A stretch of DNA of 6,263 bases, taken from Ruminococcus flavefaciens (lineage in GTDB: Bacteria; Bacillota; Clostridia; Oscillospirales; Ruminococcaceae). Of the stretch, positions 1-5,294 are shown one piece after another. The DNA lies in the NCBI GenBank assembly GCA_902792495.1, contig CADBAC010000123.1:1-6263 (forward strand), written 5' to 3'. Below the pieces are notes generated by a model. That model was not told the DNA's origin and ran no database searches. It saw only the letters and a program-made list of their open reading frames with translations. Made by a program: the position numbers and the translations under genes. Position 1 is the first letter of the stretch; the number at the start of each line of letters is the position of its first letter.

Positions 1-195
1 CTCATCTTTTAATAGATAGTCAGTAGACACATCGAATATTTTTTTTTTTTTTTGTATCCTGTTAAGGTCGGGTGTGGACTGTGCTCCTTCCCATTTTGAT
101 ACTGACTGTCTGCTTACACCGAGTTTCTCAGCAAGTTCTTCCTGGGACATCCCTGCTTTTTTTCTGAGTTCAATTAATTTGTCTGCGAATATCAT
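1..195 (-). CDS. XRE/Cro-C1-type helix-turn-helix regulator, N-terminal part (runs off left edge)
   Basis: This is a DNA-binding transcriptional regulator. The first 65 codons are present and the 3' end lies outside the window. Reading the minus strand from the ATG at 195-193 gives MIFADKLIELRKKAGMSQEE, followed by LAEKLGVSRQSVSKWE and STPDL, the typical HTH_3 core (about residues 6-60). The recognition helix is around VSRQSVSKWE (27-36). DVSTDYLLKDE (55-65) is the usual ending of this domain in Firmicutes, often followed by a hydrophobic or sensor tail that cannot be seen here. The start is supported by AAGGAGG at 209-203, seven bases upstream. Oddity: residues 48-52 read QKKKK, encoded by a run of 15 A on the coding strand, where family members usually have a mixed helix such as LKLSE. 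The reading frame and domain length are kept. It is divergent from the lipoprotein gene and may control itself and/or that gene (inference). Confidence 0.88.
   Translation of the reverse strand, partial: MIFADKLIELRKKAGMSQEELAEKLGVSRQSVSKWEGAQSTPDLNRIQKKKKIFDVSTDYLLKDE
39..53. repeat. Homopolymer run of 15 T (poly-A in the regulator's coding strand)
   Basis: Fifteen consecutive T on the plus strand lie inside the regulator gene and encode most of the stretch QKKKKI (residues 48-53). Such runs are prone to replication slippage and to transcriptional slippage. A one-base change would frameshift the protein within the DNA-binding domain. The run is also a place where sequencing length errors are common. 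Confidence 0.9.
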
Positions 196-202
196 AGTTG
201 TT

Positions 203-209
203 CCTCCTT
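203..209 (-). promoter_or_regulatory. Ribosome binding site of the XRE regulator
   Basis: AAGGAGG on the minus strand, seven bases before the ATG at 195. It is a full-strength Shine-Dalgarno sequence and fixes the start codon. Confidence 0.85.
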
Positions 210-241
210 GTTTTACTGCACTGGCTGTGCTTTCTGTAATT

Positions 242-270
242 ATTCTACCATATCCGCCACGTTACTGCAA
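242..270 (-). promoter_or_regulatory. Predicted sigma-A promoter of the XRE regulator
   Basis: On the minus strand, TTGCAG (270-265) and TAGAAT (247-242) are separated by exactly 17 bases, giving a good -35/-10 pair. Transcription would start near 235, about 40 bases before the ATG. The -35 box overlaps a TGCA-containing stretch that resembles the nearby GTTGCAAC palindromes, which fits autoregulation (inference). Confidence 0.6.
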
Positions 271-300
271 GCAAATCGGCTTTACAATTTGTTGCACAGC

Positions 301-313
301 GGTTGCAACTGCC
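301..313. repeat. Copy 1 of a 13-bp direct repeat with GTTGCAAC palindrome (possible operator)
   Basis: GGTTGCAACTGCC, containing the perfect 8-bp palindrome GTTGCAAC at 302-309. A degenerate neighbour, GTTGCAC (291-297), lies one helical turn to the left (TGCA centres 11 bp apart). It lies between the two divergent promoters, about 30 bp upstream of the regulator's -35 box. A regulator operator is plausible but unproven. Confidence 0.5.
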
Positions 314-332
314 CGTTTTTCAGTCAATCAGT

Positions 333-345
333 GGTTGCAACTGCC
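333..345. repeat. Copy 2 of the 13-bp direct repeat with GTTGCAAC palindrome (possible operator)
   Basis: This is an identical copy of GGTTGCAACTGCC, with the palindrome at 334-341. Its centre is 32 bp from that of copy 1, about three helical turns, so dimers bound to both would face the same side of the DNA. The identical flank (CTGCC) means the pair is a direct repeat and not just two chance palindromes. Confidence 0.5.
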
Positions 346-420
346 GCTTATTCCCAATTTATAGGCAAATCTGTACAATTCGATTTTTTTGCCTGTGATA
401 ATCTTTGTTTATTAAGTATC

Positions 421-449
421 TTGAACTTTATGACAAAATTGTGTATGAT
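421..449 (+). promoter_or_regulatory. Predicted sigma-A promoter of the lipoprotein gene
   Basis: TTGAAC (421-426) and TATGAT (444-449) are separated by 17 bases, in an AT-rich stretch. The predicted start of transcription is near 456, leaving a leader of about 67 bases. A small hairpin (GGCTT at 459-463 pairing with AAGCC at 467-471) would sit almost at the 5' end of the mRNA. Confidence 0.65.
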
Positions 450-506
450 TATAAATGTGGCTTTTTAAGCCGTATACATTACTAACTGATAATCAACTAC
501 CATATC

Positions 507-513
507 GGGGGGA
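507..513 (+). promoter_or_regulatory. Ribosome binding site supporting a TTG start
   Basis: GGGGGGA/GGGAG just upstream of 514 lies nine bases before the TTG at 523-525. There is no ATG in a suitable place upstream, and the next in-frame Met is far inside the protein (residue 149). This site therefore decides for TTG. Confidence 0.7.
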
Positions 514-522
514 GATATTTAA

Positions 523-1407
523 TTGAATACAAGAAAGATAATTACCTGTGTGCTTGTATCTGCTATCATCTGCGGAAGCTTTGCTTCATGCGGCGACAAG
601 GACAAAAAGAAAAAGTCAAAGAGCACTTCGGAAAGCAAGACTGCTACTACTGCCGCAGCCGAGACCACTACCGAAAATCCTTACGTAAAGATCGAGGATA
701 ATAATATAGAGCTTATCGCTCAGGAGGATGAAACAGCATCAAAAGAGGAGGAGACTACCGAAGACCCGAATGCTCCTGTATTCGACAACGCTGTTGAAGC
801 CGCTTCAGGCGATGCTTTCCTCGCTCTCAACTGCGATGATTTCTGGGTACAGTACTGGGGCGAAAAGGCTGATCCGCTCAGCTACAATGCAGGCATTGCA
901 ACTATCGACGGCAACGGTCAGTACACAGTAAGCCTTACGACCGATACAGAAGGCTTCCGCTATGCTATGAACAAAAACACAGAAGAACAGGCCTCTGCCG
1001 GCGGAGTAGGTCTTGCCGCTGTTATGATAAAGGACGGCGCTCAGGTTTGCCCTGACGCAGTTATCACCATCGACAGCATTACTGTCAACGGCGAAGTTAT
1101 CGAGCTTACAAAGAAGAACTACACAAACATCGAAAGCGGAAATGTACGTGCTAATATCTACAATGAGTGGGTTTCAGAAGACAGCATCCCCAAGGATGCA
1201 AAGTCTGTTGACGGTCCGCTTTTCGAGAACGGCGAAAAGACTGCCATCAACGACGGAAGCTATGCCGCTATCATCGCTGACAAGGACAAATTCGCAAACT
1301 GGACAAATATATCCGTTACTTTCACAGTATCAGGCCTCGACCATGATAATGCAGGCGGATATCAGGAAACCTATTACGATGACCAGAGCTACTTTGAACA
1401 GTGGTAA
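523..1407 (+). CDS. Secreted lipoprotein of unknown function, possible beta-sandwich module
   Basis: Predicted membrane-anchored lipoprotein of 294 residues, displayed outside the cell. Residues 1-22 form a signal peptide (positively charged MNTRK, then a hydrophobic core). The lipobox F-A-S-C places the lipidated cysteine at 23. A Lys-rich and then Thr/Glu/Ala-rich linker (about 24-85) would lift the domain off the membrane. The remainder (about 88-294) alternates short beta-type segments, for example GQYTVSL (132-138), ITIDSITVNGEVIEL (181-195), NIYNEW (211-216) and SVTFTVSGL (264-272), with exposed aromatics such as FWVQYW (107-112). This pattern recalls carbohydrate-binding-like beta-sandwich modules of Clostridia, but I do not recognise a named family. 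The extreme C-terminus is rich in Tyr, Asp and Gln. It begins with TTG behind a GGGGAG site, has its own promoter and ends at a terminator, so it is monocistronic. It is divergent from the regulator and convergent with the glycan operon. Secretion and lipidation are confident; function is unknown. Confidence 0.85.
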   Translation: MNTRKIITCVLVSAIICGSFASCGDKDKKKKSKSTSESKTATTAAAETTTENPYVKIEDNNIELIAQEDETASKEEETTEDPNAPVFDNAVEAASGDAFLALNCDDFWVQYWGEKADPLSYNAGIATIDGNGQYTVSLTTDTEGFRYAMNKNTEEQASAGGVGLAAVMIKDGAQVCPDAVITIDSITVNGEVIELTKKNYTNIESGNVRANIYNEWVSEDSIPKDAKSVDGPLFENGEKTAINDGSYAAIIADKDKFANWTNISVTFTVSGLDHDNAGGYQETYYDDQSYFEQW

Positions 1408-1418
1408 TATATAAAAAT

Positions 1419-1452
1419 AAAGCGTGATGTTCCGATCAGAGCATCACGCTTT
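1419..1452. terminator. Bidirectional intrinsic terminator between convergent genes
   Basis: AAAGCGTGATG (1419-1429) pairs perfectly with CATCACGCTTT (1442-1452), an 11-bp stem with a 12-base loop. The plus strand continues in TTTTCTG and the minus strand in TTTATTTTTAT, so both transcripts get a U-rich tail. It lies 11 bases after the lipoprotein stop and 4 bases beyond the glycosyltransferase stop. It marks the end of both transcription units. Confidence 0.85.
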
Positions 1453-1456
1453 TCTG

Positions 1457-2533
1457 TTATTTACTTTTCTCTGTAAATGAACGTATCTGCTTTTCAAAAA
1501 TATCTTTGATCCGCTCATATGAGAAGTCAGCAAGACGTTCACGCTGTCCCTTTATGAGATATTCCCTCAGCTTTTCATCGTGTACGGTCCTGTCTATGAC
1601 AGCCGAAACAAACTCGGGGGAATTGTCATCGAGAAGGATACCGCAGCCTCCGAGAGTATCGGAGATAGCCGCTGCATCGTATGCGATTATTGGCACATCG
1701 AAGAACATGGCCTCAGCAAGAGGTACGCAGAATCCCTCATGCTCGCTCATACAGACAAAGGCGGAAGCGGTGCGGTAATATGCCAGTATTTCGGGGAAAC
1801 GGATATGTCCCGTAAATATAACATCATCGCCTATACCGAGAGCGGCGGCATACTTCACCAGACGCTCATAGTAATTCTCCATGCCTGCGTATGAACCGCA
1901 GAGAATGAGTCTCGCCTGCGGGTCACGCTTCTTGTAGCAGAAGAATGCACGTATCAGGTTTTCCTGTTTCTTATTGGGAGCTATTCTTCCCACGAAAAGG
2001 AGATTCGTCCGTCCGTCGCTGAATTTCTTCATTACCGCTTCATCGGGAGCCTGCTTGTAGTCCTCGAAGCGAATGAGTATGGGTCTTACGTCAATGTGAC
2101 AGGTGTAGCCCATTTTCAGCAGTTCGTTTTTGTTGTAGGCAGAATCCGCCAGTACATACTCAACCTTGTCACGGAGGTACTCAACGCCCTTGTAGCCGTA
2201 TTCCGTAAGCTTAGCGGCTTCGGTGCTGTATGGGCGGAAGAATTCCGGAGGAGTGATATTGTGGTAGACCATTATCCTCCTGCACTTATACTGTTCTATC
2301 TTAAATGTAAGGTCTGTGCCTGTGGACTTGTGATATATGAGGATATCGCTGTTTTTAAGGTCTTTCAGCTTGTCGGTGTGGGAAGCTATTCCTCTCGGCA
2401 GTCTTTTGTCGATATTCTCGGCATATATCTCCGACTTAAAGCCCATATCCTTCAGCGCACCGCTGAGGGCTATGGTGTCGTTGCCTATTGCGTCGCCGAA
2501 TGAAAGAGTAGGGAGAAGCTGTACTATCCTCAT
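1457..2533 (-). CDS. GT4-type glycosyltransferase (GT-B fold), last gene of the glycan operon
   Basis: Predicted retaining glycosyltransferase of 358 residues, transferring a sugar from an activated (probably nucleotide-diphosphate) donor to a growing glycan at the cytoplasmic membrane face. The N-terminal acceptor half begins MRIVQLLPTL and has the glycine loop SFGDAIGND (11-19), common in GT4 enzymes of polysaccharide clusters. The C-terminal half shows NLLFVGRIAPNKKQENLI (177-194, with the Arg183/Lys188 region expected to contact the donor phosphates). The EX7E motif lies in EHEGFCVPLAEAM (E266 and E274), followed by GGCGILLDD (295-303). Length is normal for a GT4. The ATG overlaps the preceding TGA (ATGA, 2533-2530), and AGGAG lies upstream within the previous gene, so translation is probably coupled. 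It is the only glycosyltransferase in the operon, and transcription ends right after it. Donor, acceptor and linkage cannot be told from the sequence. Confidence 0.9.
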   Translation of the reverse strand: MRIVQLLPTLSFGDAIGNDTIALSGALKDMGFKSEIYAENIDKRLPRGIASHTDKLKDLKNSDILIYHKSTGTDLTFKIEQYKCRRIMVYHNITPPEFFRPYSTEAAKLTEYGYKGVEYLRDKVEYVLADSAYNKNELLKMGYTCHIDVRPILIRFEDYKQAPDEAVMKKFSDGRTNLLFVGRIAPNKKQENLIRAFFCYKKRDPQARLILCGSYAGMENYYERLVKYAAALGIGDDVIFTGHIRFPEILAYYRTASAFVCMSEHEGFCVPLAEAMFFDVPIIAYDAAAISDTLGGCGILLDDNSPEFVSAVIDRTVHDEKLREYLIKGQRERLADFSYERIKDIFEKQIRSFTEKSK

Positions 2534-2991
2534 ACATTCTCCTGCTTTCCGAGGGCTTTGCGGAGTTCCTCGTTTTCTTTCTCCAGCTTCTCAATACGCA
2601 TAAGCAGTTCTTTCTGCGCAAGTTCCAGTGTCTCGGCCTTGCTGATGGCTTTTTCGGGAGAATTTTCAGCCAGTCCGTTGAGCACCGTAACTATTGACGA
2701 ATTGACATTGTTCTGATCCTCCACAGTCGGCTCGATGTAGAACTTCATCAGCTTGCGGATGACCTTCTTGAAACCCGTTTTCAGCGGATTGCCTTTCAGT
2801 TCTTTGTATGGCTGGACATTGTAGTTCGAGTTGAGGAAATCAAGAGCCTCCCTGACTGAGCCGCCTGCCTGAGGAGTTTTCTTATAGGGCACATCCTCAA
2901 AGCTGAGCATATCTCCTGTGAGGCCTTTTTCTTTTATCTCACGCTTTATATCAGCCATTATTTCCTCGATGTTTATGTTGTTCTCTTCCAT
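2530..2991 (-). CDS. Small coiled-coil protein of the glycan operon, possible scaffold
   Basis: A 153-residue cytoplasmic protein with no signal peptide, no membrane segment and no catalytic motif that I can see. Three parts are visible. An acidic/basic N-terminal helix (IEEIMADIKREIKEKGL, 8-24) is followed by a linker. A basic amphipathic stretch, GFKKVIRKLMKFYIEP (73-88), runs into EDQNNVNSSIVTVLNGL (91-107). A C-terminal coiled coil (about 112-150) has regular leucine/isoleucine spacing (LLMRIEKLEKENEELRKAL). The middle part resembles, from memory of the family, the N-terminal region found ahead of methyltransferase domains in ABC-transporter glycan clusters, and the methyltransferase next door has a similar basic helix (GIKGWLKRRI). 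This suggests a detached non-catalytic module that holds the methyltransferase and/or glycosyltransferase at the membrane (inference). The start has AAAGGA six bases upstream, and the stop overlaps the glycosyltransferase start by 4 bp. A gap of 41 bases separates it from the methyltransferase. Confidence 0.8.
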   Translation of the reverse strand: MEENNINIEEIMADIKREIKEKGLTGDMLSFEDVPYKKTPQAGGSVREALDFLNSNYNVQPYKELKGNPLKTGFKKVIRKLMKFYIEPTVEDQNNVNSSIVTVLNGLAENSPEKAISKAETLELAQKELLMRIEKLEKENEELRKALGKQENV

Positions 2992-3032
2992 TGTTTATCC
3001 TTTCAAATTTTATTGATACAGCCGTAGGCTGC

Positions 3033-4058
3033 TCACTTCTTTATGGCAACAGCCGCATAGTCCTGACTGCCGAATATCATATCCGAGACTTTCTTCATAG
3101 CCTTGTTGAATTCCTCACTTTCGCCGCCGCTTATTTTCAGCTCGGGGATGCTGTGAGGAGGTCTGCTCTGCTCGGTGTAGATTATCTCCACATCCGTGAA
3201 TCCTGCCTTTTCAAGGAAATACTGCAAAGTCAGCGGATGCACGGGCTTGATGTGGGAGGGGTCGATGTAGAAAGCATTTGTGTATATGGAAAGGGAGGTA
3301 GGATTCGGAGTCTCGATGATGATGCATCCACCCTTTTCCAGTTTTTCATAAGCGGTATTGCAGAGAGCGATTATCTCGCCTGTCTTCATATGCTCCACCA
3401 CCTGCCCAACGAAAATGCCGTCAGTCTTTTCCATTTTTGCAAGGTAAGCCGTGCCGTCGCCGCAGTGAGCTTTCAGCCCCTTGCTGTTGCAGTAATCGGT
3501 GTACGGCTCGTATATGTCCACGCCTTCTGCGTTGATGCCGTTATCCTTCATCAGCGAGAGGAATTCTCCACGTCCGCAGCCGATATCGAGAACGTGCTTT
3601 TTGCCCCTGAAATATTTCAGGTAAGACTCCTGAGCCTTCTTCACGCTTTCGATGCTTCCACGGAAACGGTTTTCAAAATCGAAATAGTCGATGTCGGTGT
3701 AATCGTCCGAAACGGCAACAGGAGCAGATACGGGAATATTTTCGTATACAACAGCGTTCCTCTTGCCGCCCGCTGCCGACTTCTTTTCAAGTGAACGCAC
3801 CTTTGACTTGATGAATTCGGTCTCACTGTCAAGACGTTCAAGAAGCGCATTGTTGTTGCGGACGTTGATACTTACGTTTTCAAGGTCACGGCGCAGGTCG
3901 CTTTCGTTTTCTTTAAGCGGAACACGGCTGCTTCCGATGTCCTTGTCGAGAGCCTCGAAGGCAGGGAGGATACAGCCGAAAATGCGTCTTTTCAGCCAGC
4001 CCTTTATGCCTTTTTCATTATTTATATCGTACAGGAATTTAGAAATATTACTGCTCAT
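3033..4058 (-). CDS. Class I SAM-dependent methyltransferase with N-terminal coiled-coil region, probable glycan-capping enzyme
   Basis: Predicted to transfer a methyl group from S-adenosylmethionine, most likely to the glycan exported by this operon. It has 341 residues from the ATG at 4058. Part one (about 1-93) is helical: a basic segment GIKGWLKRRI (17-26) and a probable coiled coil through RRDLENVSINVRNNNALLER to about residue 93. Part two (about 126-341) is the Rossmann methyltransferase: RFRGSIESVK (131-140), motif I VLDIGCGRGEFL (156-167), the acidic residue of EGVDIYE (178-184), GDGTAYL (200-206), VGQVVEHM (217-224), GGCIIIETPNP (243-253) and the typical ending FGSQDYAAVAIKK. An upstream ATG at 4073 would add five residues but lacks a ribosome binding site. 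GGAG (4071-4068) sits nine bases before the ATG at 4058, which I prefer. It begins two bases after the ATPase stop. In O8/O9a systems the capping methyltransferase WbdD combines a methyltransferase with a coiled coil that sets chain length; the domain order is reversed here, so any match is functional only and inferred. Confidence 0.87.
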   Translation of the reverse strand: MSSNISKFLYDINNEKGIKGWLKRRIFGCILPAFEALDKDIGSSRVPLKENESDLRRDLENVSINVRNNNALLERLDSETEFIKSKVRSLEKKSAAGGKRNAVVYENIPVSAPVAVSDDYTDIDYFDFENRFRGSIESVKKAQESYLKYFRGKKHVLDIGCGRGEFLSLMKDNGINAEGVDIYEPYTDYCNSKGLKAHCGDGTAYLAKMEKTDGIFVGQVVEHMKTGEIIALCNTAYEKLEKGGCIIIETPNPTSLSIYTNAFYIDPSHIKPVHPLTLQYFLEKAGFTDVEIIYTEQSRPPHSIPELKISGGESEEFNKAMKKVSDMIFGSQDYAAVAIKK

Positions 4059-4060
4059 AG

Positions 4061-5041
4061 TCAGACACTCCATTTATGTTTTATTCTCGTTATTCCTGCG
4101 TCTCCGGTATTTGATATCATTTCTGCCTTGTATATCTGTCGGCAGTAATCCACGGGGATGCCGTCCCCTGTTTCAATGGCGAAGTCGAAGCTGTATTCCG
4201 ACGGAAGGAGCAGAACGTCCTCCAGGATTATCTCGGCTTTTCCGTCTTTTGTGAGGGTTATATCGCCTGTGCGGTCTATCCTTGTGTTGGTGCCGTAGCA
4301 CTGTATGCCTTCACGGTTGAAAATGCCTATGCCGAAAACAGCGTCCTCAACGGTCTCGCTGACGGTATATTCGATAACAAAGCGGATAGTCTCGCCGGTA
4401 CGGAAGATATTCTTCTCTTTGCCGTCCTCGCCGTAGGAAGTTACAGACTTTATACGTGCTTTGCCGTTGCCCCAGCGTTTGCCGTTTTCCTCGGTAGGAG
4501 TTTCAGCACTGCTGACCTTACCGTTTTCCTGCATCTCACGGCTCATGAAATCAAGATATTCCAGATCCACTTCTTTCGGAGGTCCCATAGCTTTGATAAG
4601 GCCGTCGTATATCCATATGGAACGGTCACATATCTGCTCTATCTGACCGAGAGAGTGGGAAACAATTACTATAGTAGTGCCCTGAGCCTTTATCTCTTTC
4701 AGCCTTGCGAAGCATTTGGCCTGAAAGTTTGCGTCACCCACGGCAAGTATCTCGTCAATGAGGAGAATGTCTGCGTCAACGTTTATCGCCACGGAAAAGG
4801 CAAGACGCATATACATTCCCGATGAATAAGTGCGGACAGGGTTGTCTATGAAATCTTCCAGCTCGGAAAATGAAATTATATCGTCAAGTCTTGCATCTAT
4901 CTCCTTTTTTGTGAGACCGAAAATTGCGGCATTTGTGTAGATGTTCTCTCTGCCGCTCATATCGGGATGAAAGCCTGCACCAAGCTCGATAAGGCTGGAA
5001 ACACGGCCGTTCATGGTTATTGTACCACTGTCGGGATACAT
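4061..5041 (-). CDS. C-terminal fragment of the split ATPase (no Walker A, keeps cargo domain)
   Basis: An open frame of 326 residues from the ATG at 5041, inside the duplicated unit ([13 protein letters not shown]). It keeps the ABC signature, Walker B, H-loop and the whole C-terminal glycan-recognition domain (about residues 189-326) but lacks the P-loop. AAGG lies only three bases before this ATG, closer than ideal, so restart would be inefficient at best. If made, it could bind ligand but should not bind ATP properly. Automatic annotation would probably call this a complete ABC transporter ATPase, which would be misleading. Confidence 0.5.
   Translation of the reverse strand: MYPDSGTITMNGRVSSLIELGAGFHPDMSGRENIYTNAAIFGLTKKEIDARLDDIISFSELEDFIDNPVRTYSSGMYMRLAFSVAINVDADILLIDEILAVGDANFQAKCFARLKEIKAQGTTIVIVSHSLGQIEQICDRSIWIYDGLIKAMGPPKEVDLEYLDFMSREMQENGKVSSAETPTEENGKRWGNGKARIKSVTSYGEDGKEKNIFRTGETIRFVIEYTVSETVEDAVFGIGIFNREGIQCYGTNTRIDRTGDITLTKDGKAEIILEDVLLLPSEYSFDFAIETGDGIPVDYCRQIYKAEMISNTGDAGITRIKHKWSV
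4068..4071 (-). promoter_or_regulatory. Ribosome binding site deciding the methyltransferase start
   Basis: GGAG on the minus strand, nine bases ahead of the ATG at 4058. It lies inside the last codons of the ATPase gene and overlaps the alternative ATG at 4073, which has no such site of its own. Confidence 0.6.
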
Positions 5042-5294
5042 TATCCTTGTGAGTGTCGGGATACATTATCCTTGTGAGAAGTTTCAGCGTGGTGCTCTTG
5101 CCGCAGCCGTTTCTGCCGATGAGTCCCACGGCTTCGCCTTTGTTAACGGTAAAGCTTATGCCTTTCAGCACTTTTCTTTCCTCGTAGCGGCTTCTCTTGC
5201 GGAAAAGCAGCCTTTCTTTCAGCTGTGAGCCTTTGTCGGGATAGACCTTGAAGCTTTTGGTTATATCCTTTACGATTATTGCCTGTTCACTCAT
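4884..5294 (-). CDS. N-terminal fragment of the split ATPase (Walker A only, frameshifted tail)
   Basis: As the sequence stands, translation from 5294 gives 136 residues. The first 80 are genuine ABC ATPase sequence including Walker A. After MYPD the frame shifts at the second repeat copy and the remaining residues ([15 protein letters not shown] and on) are out-of-frame nonsense up to the stop at 4884. Without the signature motif, Walker B and C-terminal domain it cannot work as a transporter ATPase. It should be read as part of the broken gene, not as an independent protein. Confidence 0.6.
   Translation of the reverse strand: MSEQAIIVKDITKSFKVYPDKGSQLKERLLFRKRSRYEERKVLKGISFTVNKGEAVGLIGRNGCGKSTTLKLLTRIMYPDTHKDNVSRQWYNNHERPCFQPYRAWCRLSSRYERQREHLHKCRNFRSHKKGDRCKT
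5029..5078. repeat. Perfect 25-bp tandem duplication inside the ATPase gene
   Basis: Two identical head-to-tail copies, 5029-5053 and 5054-5078, each beginning TGTCGGGATACA and ending CCTTGTGAG on the plus strand. The flanking bases differ on both sides (C/G left, T/A right), so the unit is exactly 25 bp. Since 25 is not a multiple of three, one extra copy shifts the frame. The single-copy version reads [14 protein letters not shown], the expected ABC sequence. Four copies would also restore the downstream frame, with 25 extra residues. Confidence 0.97.

Larger units (their letters stand above)
196..522. other. Divergent intergenic region between regulator and lipoprotein
   Basis: This 327-base stretch has no convincing gene. 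It holds the regulator's ribosome binding site and promoter, a GTTGCAC half-site and two full GTTGCAAC sites, then AT-rich DNA (about 346-420), the lipoprotein promoter, a 5-bp hairpin at the start of its leader and a GGGGAG site. Plus-strand open frames here are shadows: they run antisense to the regulator or across both promoters, and lack ribosome binding sites. Confidence 0.7.
4061..5294 (-). pseudogene. wzt: Wzt-type ABC transporter ATPase, frameshifted by a 25-bp tandem duplication
   Basis: ATP-binding subunit of a polysaccharide exporter, partner of the permease just upstream. It is split in two frames here. Removing one copy of the duplicated 25 bp (5029-5078) gives one 402-residue protein, the normal size of a Wzt with a C-terminal cargo domain. 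In that reconstruction: Walker [10 protein letters not shown] (60-68) lies before the break at about residue 80. After it come [18 protein letters not shown] (93-110, the Q-loop region with family-typical sequence), the signature [12 protein letters not shown] (147-158), Walker B ILLIDE (168-173), VGDANF (177-182) and the H-loop VIVSHS (201-206). A beta-rich C-terminal domain spans about 265-402; in homologues it binds the finished, capped glycan end. Every motif is intact apart from the frame break, so the event looks recent. The start ATG at 5294 overlaps the permease stop (TGATG) with GGAGG seven bases upstream; a GTG at 5297 is the less likely alternative. The cause may be true mutation, switchable repeat or assembly error. 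Confidence 0.88.

Noticed and set aside
74..364. Plus-strand open frame of 96 codons
   Set aside because: It is antisense to the XRE regulator, which has a full domain match and a strong ribosome binding site. The frame has no ribosome binding site and crosses the regulator promoter and the repeat region.
208..468. Plus-strand open frame of 86 codons in the intergenic region
   Set aside because: Low-complexity, Cys/Phe-rich product, no ribosome binding site, and it covers both promoters and the palindromes.
3019..3031. Small hairpin CAGCC-GTA-GGCTG between methyltransferase and coiled-coil gene
   Set aside because: Only five base pairs, no T-run on the minus strand, and the next gene is part of the same operon. 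Too weak to call a terminator, though it might affect mRNA processing.
2991..3794. Plus-strand open frame of 267 codons
   Set aside because: It is antisense to the methyltransferase, whose motifs are clear. The long frame is a by-product of codon use on the real strand.
5029..5078. Programmed ribosomal frameshifting as explanation for the split ATPase
   Set aside because: There is no slippery heptamer or stem needed for this reading, and the exact tandem duplication explains the frame change fully.
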